Source: Bacteroidota bacterium
GTDB lineage: Bacteria; Bacteroidota; Bacteroidia; Chitinophagales; Chitinophagaceae
DNA length: 52,020 bases
Direction: 5' to 3'
Assembly: GCA_023415275.1 (NCBI GenBank)
Contig: JAEZLJ010000027.1
Coordinates: 1 to 52,020, forward strand
Every line of letters starts with the position of its first letter. Within the stretch, counting starts at the first letter, position 1. Positions 1-8,400 of the stretch are shown here, in pieces. The position numbers and the translations under genes were made by a program. The notes beneath the pieces were generated by a model. It was not told where the DNA came from. It ran no database searches and was given only the letters and a program-made list of their open reading frames with translations.

Positions 1-58
1 CAACAAAGGTCAGCGCAGTAAAGCATACTACTGCAAAGGGCATCACGATTTTTTTCAT
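1..58 (-). CDS. Exported protein, N-terminal fragment
   Basis: Only the first 19 codons lie in the window; the gene runs off the left edge. The visible residues start MKKIV and continue as a hydrophobic stretch, which is a signal-peptide start. The ATG lies 41 bp downstream of the stop of the M57-like lipoprotein gene and on the same strand, so the two may be co-transcribed. The leader in front of the ATG is a run of alternating C and A, much like the leader of the M57-like gene. The product cannot be named from this fragment; a second small secreted protein or a paralogue of its neighbour is possible. Confidence 0.5.
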   Translation of the reverse strand, partial: MKKIVMPFAVVCFTALTFV

Positions 59-99
59 GTGTGTGTGTTCTTTGTTTAATTGTTAGGAAAACTGTTGGA

Positions 100-918
100 T
101 TAATATAAATAGCTCAAAGCTGTTTTATCATTTGCATTGAATGTTCTGTCCCTTCCATTAGAGCATGCTAACATCCAGGAGTTGGCATCAGGACCTGTGG
201 GCGTTCCGGGAATGTGAACAGCGCCTACATTGCTGGCACCCTCGTTAGAGGCAGCACCACCGCAGCTATAGCTCCTGTCCATATAGTCTGTATGGCGGAA
301 GCCAATGCAATGGCCGATCTCATGCTGTATTACAGATCCTACATATTTCGGATCAGGATTGGTACCATAAGCGTATTGATTGGTATTCATTTTCACCTGG
401 CTGTATGGATCGCCCCTCTTGGTTGGAAAACCTGAAGAACCCAAAGTAATATATCCACCAGATGGTCCCTGGTTGAATCCTACTATGGTGATGTCTGCAG
501 TACCGGAACTTACATACTGGAATTTGATCATCAGGTTCAAAGCATTGTACCTTGACACTGTCTGGATGGTACCATCAATATATGGTTGTGTCAACCCTGT
601 GGTAGTAACTGTGATAGTTCTTGGAAGCTTGGTAACAAGGTTGGTAGTCCTGTACTGTTCTGATGTACCTACTCTTAATATACCCATTGGCGGCACATTG
701 TCCAGGTTTTCTTCCGTTAATACAATATCACCCTCTACCAGGTACCCTTCATCTACTTTTCTTACATCTGAAGTTCCAAAGCCAAGGCTTTGAATCTTAT
801 TCAATGTTTCCTGTGAAATCTGTTTGGTTTCTGTGGAGGTCTGGGATTCTTTTTTACATCCCACCACTAATAATGCCACTAAACCAGAAGCGGCAAATGC
901 TTTCAAAATTGTTTTCAT
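100..918 (-). CDS. M57-like (HEIGH) zinc metallopeptidase lipoprotein
   Basis: The 272-residue product begins with a lipoprotein signal peptide; the lipobox LVVGC puts the lipidated Cys at residue 21, so it should be membrane-anchored after export. The C-terminal half carries the zincin motif HEIGHCIGFRH (residues 199-209), the HExxHxxGxxH signature in which three His bind zinc and Glu200 is the general base. The HEIGH form is typical of the Bacteroidota dual-action HEIGH family (Peptidase_M57). A Ser/Thr/Lys-rich linker follows the lipid anchor. Expected role: extracytoplasmic peptide hydrolysis; the substrate is unknown. It is divergent from the S8 peptidase gene and followed closely by another exported-protein gene. 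Confidence 0.85.
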   Translation of the reverse strand: MKTILKAFAASGLVALLVVGCKKESQTSTETKQISQETLNKIQSLGFGTSDVRKVDEGYLVEGDIVLTEENLDNVPPMGILRVGTSEQYRTTNLVTKLPRTITVTTTGLTQPYIDGTIQTVSRYNALNLMIKFQYVSSGTADITIVGFNQGPSGGYITLGSSGFPTKRGDPYSQVKMNTNQYAYGTNPDPKYVGSVIQHEIGHCIGFRHTDYMDRSYSCGGAASNEGASNVGAVHIPGTPTGPDANSWMLACSNGRDRTFNANDKTALSYLY

Positions 919-1228
919 CTGTATGTGTGTATTTAAAGGTGAAGAATCCTATCAGGATCTGCTTGTTTGATTAAACAACATTAATTTGGTTGAGGTACTT
1001 TGATGACTAATGCAACTGTAGTAGGGTAATTGGTACTTTTCATGTAAATAGTTCAGTGTGTGTAAAACCGTAATTGTTGGCTTAAATTACTAATTGTTAA
1101 AAACTGTTAAAATAAATTATGGCAACCTTGTTGCAGTTAAGTTTAAAATAGAAACTCTCCTAAGTATAAACACTAATGATCTATAAATCAATTTAATACC
1201 CCTAAGGCAGTAATATTGTAGGGCACAT
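919..1228. other. AT-rich intergenic region between divergent genes
   Basis: A 310-bp spacer between the divergently transcribed M57-like lipoprotein and S8 peptidase genes, so it must hold both promoters. The best candidate for the S8 gene is TAATATTG about 15 bp before its ATG (one mismatch to TAnnTTTG). The element TAATTGTT occurs twice around 1070-1100. No ORF, RNA gene or stable hairpin was seen. Confidence 0.4.
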
Positions 1229-3826
1229 ATGAAAAAGCCTGTACTTTTCTTTTTAATCCTTCTTATTTCTGCCTGGGCAATAGCCCAGGAAAAGACCTAT
1301 ACAAAACAGAAGTTCTCTCCTAAACTTCAACAAGCCATCACCACAAATACAGCAGATAGTATTGATATCATTTGTACAGTTAAAAATAACCCTGTCCTTA
1401 GCAGAACTAACAATAAAGGCCGTTTACTTGGCAGGCATCTTTCATCAGGTGCCATTCTTATGCGTATCCCGGCTAATGAAATAAATAACTTACTTCAAAA
1501 CCAAAATATTGAATTTGCCGACCTGCTCAGGAAGCCAAAACAAGAGCTGACCACCGGGGCTTTTGAGCTTTCCCTGAATAAAATATTATTGGCTCACGAC
1601 CAGTTTCCCGGCATCAATGGAAAGGGCATCAATATATCTATAAAAGAACAGCAGCTGGACTCTTTGGATATTGATTGGAAAGGAAGATATTTCAATAGTG
1701 GTGTCGGTGCTCCCAACCAAACCTCGCATGCTTCCATCATGGCTACTATAGTGGCAGGCGGGGCTAATTCGTCCATGTATGCTATAGGTGCAGCCCCCGC
1801 AGCAAAGATCACATCTTCCAGCTTTGTCACCTTACTGCCAGATGCGGATGAAGTATATCAACAGTATAAGATCTCTATACAAAATCATTCTTATGGCACC
1901 GGGGTGGAAAATTATTATGGTGCTGATGCCAGGGCTTATGACATAAGCGTTTATAATAACCCTTCGCTGTTGCATGTATTTTCTGCAGGTAACTCAGGAA
2001 ATGTCACTTCTTCTTCTGGACCTTATTCCGGTATTGACAGCTTTGCCAATCTTACCGGAAGTTTTAAAATGGCCAAGAACATTATAACGGTGGGTTCCAC
2101 TGATTCCTTTAATCATGTCATGCCATTAAGCTCAAAAGGACCTGCCTATGATGGCCGCATAAAGCCAGAATTGGTGGCCTACGGTGAAGATGGCAGTTCT
2201 GGTGCCGCAGCATTAACATCTGGCACCGCGGCATTGTTAAAACAGGCCTATAAAACAAATCATCATGATTCGGTTCCCACGGCAGCATTAGTAAAAGCCA
2301 TCCTGTTGAACAGCGCTGATGATATAGACAATAAAGGTCCTGATTATAGCTCAGGATACGGAAGCCTGAATGCCTATAATGCCCTTCGTACCATTTCCAA
2401 CCATTCTTACCTGCAAGGAACAGTAAAACAGGGAGAACAGCGTTCCTATACCATTCATGTGCCTGCCAACACAAAGCTGCTTAAGCTCTCCCTGGTATGG
2501 ACCGACACTGCCGCAGCAGCCAATGCATCTAAAGCTTTGGTAAATGACCTGGATCTGAAGCTTACAAACTCCTCCAGCTCATTGCAATGGCTGCCATGGG
2601 TATTGAATAGTGCTGCCAATATTACTGCCTTGAAAGAACCCGCCACCCGGAAGAAAGATACCCTTAATGTAGTAGAGCAAATCACCATTGATGATCCACA
2701 GGAGGGCGATTATACCATAGAAGTGAAAGGCGGCACCGTACAAACAGATCACCAGGACTTTGCCATTGCATGGCAGGTGGATTCAGCTCAATCATTCATA
2801 TGGACCTACCCTTCCACGTCAGTAGTCTTGAACGCAGCCAACGTAGCTACCATCCGGTGGCAAACCAATATCTCCACTACCGCCAATATTGAATACTCGA
2901 TTAACGGCACATCATGGAAAACTATATCCCCCGTGGCCACGGAGGAGCAATATTATAAATGGTTAGTGCCGGATACTATAACAGAAGCCCAATTGCGATT
3001 GACCATACCTTCCACTAACCAGGTATTCACCAGTGATAGCTTTGTCATCTCCCGTCCACTGAATCTCAATGTGGGTTTTAATTGCCAGGATTCGTTCTTG
3101 TTGTCGTGGAACAAGCTACCGGTTCCTCAATACCAGCTATATACCCTGGGAAATAGTTACCTGGAACCCTTACAACTGACGTCAGATACTTCTATTGTTT
3201 TTCACAAGACAGATCACCCCTCTCTATTCTATGCTGTAACGCCTGTAATAGGTAACAAAACCGGCCTGCGCAGCTATACGATTAATTATACCACCCAGGG
3301 AGTGGGTTGTTACCTGCGCACTTTCTTTACCTACCTAACGGATAAGGATAAGGCTTATTTATCGGCTGAATTAGGATCGTTGTATAATGTTTCTGCCATC
3401 CAGTTCCAGCAACAAACCGCTACAGGATTTCAAACCATTCAAACAATCCAATCACCCACCTCCCTTTCTATAAATTTTATTGACAGTACATTGATCCAGG
3501 GTGCCAATTATTACAGGATGGTCATTCAGCTTACGAATGGCCAAACCATTACCAGTCCTGTTGATATAGTATTTTACCTGCCGGGCAATCCTGTACTGGT
3601 CTATCCCAATCCAGCCAGGGCCATGCAACCTATCTATATGCAAACAGGGGAACCAGGTAAATATACAGTGGTTGTGTATGATATGAATGGCAGCATGATC
3701 AACCAGCTATGGGTGGAAAACATGATCGAGCCTTTGCCTGCGCTACAGCTCAAGGCAGGCATGTATATTATTAAGATCATTTCGGAAGACAAGAAGATCT
3801 TTCACCAAAAGCTGGTGGTTTATTAA
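1229..3826 (+). CDS. S8 (subtilisin-fold) serine peptidase with T9SS sorting domain
   Basis: The 865-residue protein has a Sec signal peptide (cleavage near residue 20), a propeptide-like region to about residue 110, an S8 domain at about 125-390, beta-sandwich regions, and a C-terminal type IX secretion sorting domain from about residue 787 (YPNP at 792-795, ending in KLVVY). It should therefore cross the outer membrane through the T9SS and act at the surface or outside the cell. The His region (His167 in SHAS), the oxyanion Asn255 (AGNSG) and Ser324 (GSSG) align with the subtilisin triad. At the usual catalytic Asp (DTGID region) this protein has Glu140 in IKEQQLD. It may be a divergent active subfamily or have altered activity. 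Confidence 0.88.
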   Translation: MKKPVLFFLILLISAWAIAQEKTYTKQKFSPKLQQAITTNTADSIDIICTVKNNPVLSRTNNKGRLLGRHLSSGAILMRIPANEINNLLQNQNIEFADLLRKPKQELTTGAFELSLNKILLAHDQFPGINGKGINISIKEQQLDSLDIDWKGRYFNSGVGAPNQTSHASIMATIVAGGANSSMYAIGAAPAAKITSSSFVTLLPDADEVYQQYKISIQNHSYGTGVENYYGADARAYDISVYNNPSLLHVFSAGNSGNVTSSSGPYSGIDSFANLTGSFKMAKNIITVGSTDSFNHVMPLSSKGPAYDGRIKPELVAYGEDGSSGAAALTSGTAALLKQAYKTNHHDSVPTAALVKAILLNSADDIDNKGPDYSSGYGSLNAYNALRTISNHSYLQGTVKQGEQRSYTIHVPANTKLLKLSLVWTDTAAAANASKALVNDLDLKLTNSSSSLQWLPWVLNSAANITALKEPATRKKDTLNVVEQITIDDPQEGDYTIEVKGGTVQTDHQDFAIAWQVDSAQSFIWTYPSTSVVLNAANVATIRWQTNISTTANIEYSINGTSWKTISPVATEEQYYKWLVPDTITEAQLRLTIPSTNQVFTSDSFVISRPLNLNVGFNCQDSFLLSWNKLPVPQYQLYTLGNSYLEPLQLTSDTSIVFHKTDHPSLFYAVTPVIGNKTGLRSYTINYTTQGVGCYLRTFFTYLTDKDKAYLSAELGSLYNVSAIQFQQQTATGFQTIQTIQSPTSLSINFIDSTLIQGANYYRMVIQLTNGQTITSPVDIVFYLPGNPVLVYPNPARAMQPIYMQTGEPGKYTVVVYDMNGSMINQLWVENMIEPLPALQLKAGMYIIKIISEDKKIFHQKLVVY

Positions 3827-4161
3827 AAGCATCATTCGAAAGTACTCCATCGCTTACAGCCGCTGTATAGCCTGGCTGCTATTTACTTACTATCTATAAT
3901 GGCTGGCAACCTTCTACCTGTTAACTGAATGAAAACTTGCCAGCAACCGGCAGGCAACTCCCGGTTAAAGCCTTTATATACTCATTATTTCTTCCTACTA
4001 AACCCGTACTATACCCGTACGCAAACAGGGAAAGAACGGGTTTTATACGGGTTCAATACGGAGATACTACGGCTTTAGGCGAAAGTTGCCCGGGAGAAGA
4101 CTGATAGCAGGTATATAGAAAACAGGTAGGTCACACTTAATTGATTAAAGAGTGTTGGGGC
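3827..4161. other. Intergenic spacer with repeat
   Basis: A non-coding stretch between the convergent S8 peptidase and mdh genes. I saw no ORF worth calling. It contains the ACCCGTA/TACGGGT repeat listed separately, and the mdh terminator lies at its right end. There is no obvious terminator directly after the S8 stop codon. Confidence 0.4.
4001..4061. repeat. ACCCGTA / TACGGGT inverted repeat cluster
   Basis: ACCCGTA occurs at 4002-4008 and 4013-4019. Its complement form follows at 4035-4041 (AACGGGT), 4046-4052 (TACGGGT) and, truncated, at 4057-4061 (TACGG). The two halves can fold into an imperfect hairpin. It could be a dispersed intergenic repeat or help end transcription after the S8 gene; neither is shown by the sequence alone. 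Confidence 0.5.
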
Positions 4162-4197
4162 AAAAAAAAGACCGTCACTTTAAGAATGAAGTGACGG
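4162..4197 (-). terminator. Rho-independent terminator of mdh
   Basis: CCGTCACTT (4172-4180) pairs with AAGTGACGG (4189-4197) around an 8-nt loop. On the minus strand this 9-bp stem is followed by a run of eight T (4162-4169). It starts about 25 bp beyond the mdh stop codon. Confidence 0.9.
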
Positions 4198-4221
4198 CCC
4201 GGTAATATAAAATAATGTAGA

Positions 4222-5151
4222 TTAAAGCGTCTTCAACACATCGTTCATGTTACGTACAGCATCAGCACTTTTGTTAAAGGCTGCCTGCTCGTCGCCATTC
4301 AATTTATAATCGATGATCTTTTCCCAGCCGTTCTTACCCAAAACCACGGGAACACCCAGGCAGATATCTTTCTGGCCATATTCACCATCCAGGGATACGC
4401 AGCAAGAGAATAACTTCTTCTCATCTCTGACAATGCTTTCTACCAATGCAGCACCAGCCGCACCAGGAGCATACCAGGCTGAAGTACCGATCAGTTTGGT
4501 AAGTGTAGCACCACCCACCATGGTATCAGCTACGATTTTTTGTTGTTGTTCAGCACTCAGGAATTCAGTTACAGGAACACTATTCCACGTGGCATAGCGA
4601 ATAAGAGGGATCATAGTGGTATCGCCATGTCCGCCGATGACAACTGCATTCAGGTCATTGGGAGAGCAATTCAATGCCATGCTTAAATAGCATTTGAAGC
4701 GCGCACTATCCAGGATACCACCCATACCAATGATCTTATTCTTGGCCACACCACTAGATTGCAGGGTGAGGTAGGTCATTGTATCCATAGGATTGCTGAT
4801 CACTACAATGATAGCATCCGGAGAATATTGAAGGATGTTTTGGGTAACACCTTTAACGATATTGGCATTGGTACCTATCAATTCTTCACGCGTCATGCCT
4901 GGCTTACGTGGAAGTCCTGAAGTGATGACAACTACATCGGAACCTTTTGTTTTGGAATAGTCGTTGGTGCTTCCTGTGATCTTGGTGTCAAAACCAAGCA
5001 AGGCAGCAGTTTGTGTCATATCAAGAGCTTTTCCTTCAGCAAGACCTTCCTTAATATCCAGCAACACCAGCTCTTCACACAGTTCTTTACGGGCAATGTT
5101 ATCGGCCGTGGTAGCTCCTACAGCTCCTGCGCCTACAACTGTAACTTTCAT
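4222..5151 (-). CDS. mdh: Malate dehydrogenase (NAD)
   Basis: This is the TCA-cycle enzyme that interconverts malate and oxaloacetate with NAD in the cytoplasm. The 309-residue length fits the LDH-like MDH family. The N-terminal Rossmann fold has GAGAVG (7-12), with Asp32 at the end of beta-2 as expected for NAD preference. Arg82 in PRKPGM is the position that is Arg in malate and Gln in lactate dehydrogenases, and supports malate as substrate. Arg88, Asn120 and Arg151 are present, and His175 in GGHGD is the catalytic base. The start is the ATG directly before KVTVVGAG, the normal family N-terminus. It is a single-gene unit with its own terminator. Confidence 0.96.
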   Translation of the reverse strand: MKVTVVGAGAVGATTADNIARKELCEELVLLDIKEGLAEGKALDMTQTAALLGFDTKITGSTNDYSKTKGSDVVVITSGLPRKPGMTREELIGTNANIVKGVTQNILQYSPDAIIVVISNPMDTMTYLTLQSSGVAKNKIIGMGGILDSARFKCYLSMALNCSPNDLNAVVIGGHGDTTMIPLIRYATWNSVPVTEFLSAEQQQKIVADTMVGGATLTKLIGTSAWYAPGAAGAALVESIVRDEKKLFSCCVSLDGEYGQKDICLGVPVVLGKNGWEKIIDYKLNGDEQAAFNKSADAVRNMNDVLKTL

Positions 5152-5474
5152 TGATGATTAAAATTTATGTGTGAGAAATATTATTTGCGGTGCGAAGATA
5201 GGCTGATTGGTTTATCCGCTTATAAAGTTAAAAGCCAACCATGCTTTTCTTTGATGCACGCCCGAAGATCATTTACAGAAGATAAAAATTTAATGATGCA
5301 GGTCATAAATGCCTTTTGAAAGACCATTCATCCGCATTTCACATTTATTTGATACAACCAAATGGCTTCAAATTGGTCTTAACTTACTGATTAGCTACTT
5401 TTACAAATATTAAAAATTCTTCCCTGAGAAAGTTTGCGAAAATATTCAGCCGGGTTCTGCTCGCTATTCTATTA

Positions 5475-8400
5475 GTGATCCTGGTGGTCATTGGACTATT
5501 GCAAACTGATTGGGGCCAGAACTGGCTGACCCGGCAGGTAACCCAAAAGCTATCAAGGGATTTGAAAACCCACATCAGTATTCACCATGTCCGTTTTCAT
5601 TTTTTTGATAAAATGGATCTGCAGGGAGTATTTATTGAAGACCAGAACAAAGACACCCTGATGTATGCCGGCACAGTGAAAGTGTTGATCACTGACTGGT
5701 TCTTTTTCAAGGATAAGGCTGAACTAAAATATATTGGGCTGTCAGACGCCATCGTCAACTTTAACCGGAAGGACTCTACATGGAATTACAACTTCCTTGG
5801 GAAATATTTCGCTTCCTCCGATACCTCCACCAAGAAAAGTTCGGGCATCCAGTTTGACCTGAAAAAGGTGGAACTGGATAATGTATCCTTTGTTCAGAAA
5901 GATGCCTGGACAGGCAATGACATGGTAGTCAAGGTAAAGTCATTGGACATGGATGCCAGGCAGATCACCCTGACAGGTAAAACCCTTGACATCAAAAGCC
6001 TGGACCTTGTGGATCCTTATTTTTCCACTTTTTCCTATAAAGGCCTCAAGCCATCCACTAAAGATACCAGTACCAAAAAGAGCTCCTCTCCGCCCGAATG
6101 GACCTTATTATTGAGTGCTGTCAATATTACCAATGGCAGGTTCAGATCAGACAATGAAAGCAAACTGGCGGGGCCAGGGGTTTTTGATGGGGAGCACCTG
6201 GACTTCAGCAGCATCAATGGCAACTTTAAAAACGTGGGCTGGGCCAATGATACCATCAGGGGAAGAGCAGATATTTCTGCCAGGGAACGAAGCGGGCTGA
6301 TTGTAAGAAGGTTGAAAGCGGATACCCGTTTTGAGCCGGGGGCCATGGTTTTTGAAAACCTGGATCTGCGCACCAATAAGAGTGTACTGGGCAATTACTT
6401 TTCCATGAACTTCAAAAAAGGCATGAAGAACTTTGTGCACGATGTGATCATGGAGGCCAACTTTTCCAATGCCTCCCTGGCCAGCGATGACATTGCCTTT
6501 TTTGCCCCCGACGTGAAAGACTGGAATAGGGTTATCAGGATCAATGGGAAGGTACAGGGATCCGTGGATGCCCTGAATGGCCGTGACCTGGAGTTATGGG
6601 CCGGGGACAAGACTTATATCAATGGAAATGTAAGCATGGTAGGCCTGCCCAATATAAACGAGACATTGATCAATGTGGAGGCAAAAGATCTTAGAACCAC
6701 TTATGCCGATGCAGTGAATTTCATTCCTGCGCTAAGGAACATCAATTCTCCCAACCTAAAAGCATTAGGATATTTGCGCTTTGCCGGTTCTTACACTGGC
6801 TTCATCAATAATTTCGTTACCTATGGCACCATCAATACAGCCCTGGGTACGCTCACTACGGACCTGAACATGAAGTTTCCTTCTAAAGGAGACGCGATAT
6901 ATTCAGGCAAAATATCTACTCCAGGTTTTCAATTGGGTCGGTTTTTAAATAGCTCCCAGTTAGGCATAGTTGATTTTAATGGAACGGTGAATGGGTCAGG
7001 CTTTGACTGGAATACCCTGGACATGAAGGTGGATGGCAATGTTCACCGGTTTGGGTTTGGTGGCTACACTTATCAGAATATTAAAGCCAAAGGCATTCTG
7101 AGCAACCGTAAATTCAACGGCAATTTCGTGATTAAAGATCCCAATGCCGACCTAAGCCTCAACGGCCTGATAGACCTATCTGGCAAAACACCGGTTTTTG
7201 ATGCCAAAGCAAACATCACCAACATCAATTTAAAAGCTCTCAATTTATCCCAGCAGGATGTGCAGCTTAGTGGTGCTTTTGACCTGAACCTGCAGGGCAA
7301 TTCTTTATCCAGCCTGCTTGGAAATGCAAGAATCAGCAATGCCACCTTATTGAATAATGGTAAAAGATTGAGTTTTGATTCGCTGGTGGTTTCCTCTCAT
7401 TATATTGATGGTGTAAAAACACTAAGGTTAAATAGCAATGAGTTTGATGCGGTGATCACCGGGAACTTTGACCTGAATAGCCTGCCTGCTGCATTTACAG
7501 TTTTTTTAAGCCGGTATTATCCTTCTTACATCCGACCTCCAAAGAATACAAAACCACAGTCCTTCACTTTTAATATCACCACAGGTGTGGTAGAAGATTA
7601 CATACGGCTCATTGACACCAGTCTTACAGGCTTTAACAACAGCCACATTACCGGTGCTCTGAACACCGCCGCTAATACCATGGATGTGGATGCTGATATT
7701 CCTTATTTTGCTTACCGCCAGTTCAGTTTCTCTGACGTGCAATTAAAAGGCACAGGCAACTTTCAAAAGTTAACCCTGACCGGGCAGGTAAATAATGCCG
7801 TGGTCAGTGAGACGTTAATGTTCCCACAGACCACTTTTACTATAGAAGCACAAAATGATGTGTCGGAAGTAAAGGTGAATACGCTGGCCAATCAAACCAT
7901 TAACCAGGCAGATATCTCAGCACAGATCAAAACTTTTAGCGATGGTCTTTCTGTTTTGTTCAACCCTTCTTCATTCGTTTTAAATGGGAAGAACTGGTCT
8001 ATTGAACAGGGAGGAGAATTGAATTTCAGGAGAAATACCATTGTGCAGGGGCAATTGTTACTAAAGGAATCGAACCAGGAGGTGCAGATAGGAACACAGC
8101 CCTCAGCCATTGGCAACTGGAACGACCTGCACATCAGCCTGCGCAACCTGAACCTGGGAGATATCTCTCCTTTTATTACCCCACATAACCGACTGGAAGG
8201 ATTGCTGCATGGTGACATAGTGGTGGAAGACCCGCAAAATAAGTTCAACGTCATGGCCAACATTCATACAGATGAATTGCGCTTTGACAATGACTCTATT
8301 GGCCAGGTGCAGGCTGCTGCCCTGTACAATAACAAAACAGGCATGCTCACAGGAAAGGGCAACAATATTGATCCAGACCACCACATTGATTTTGACCTGG

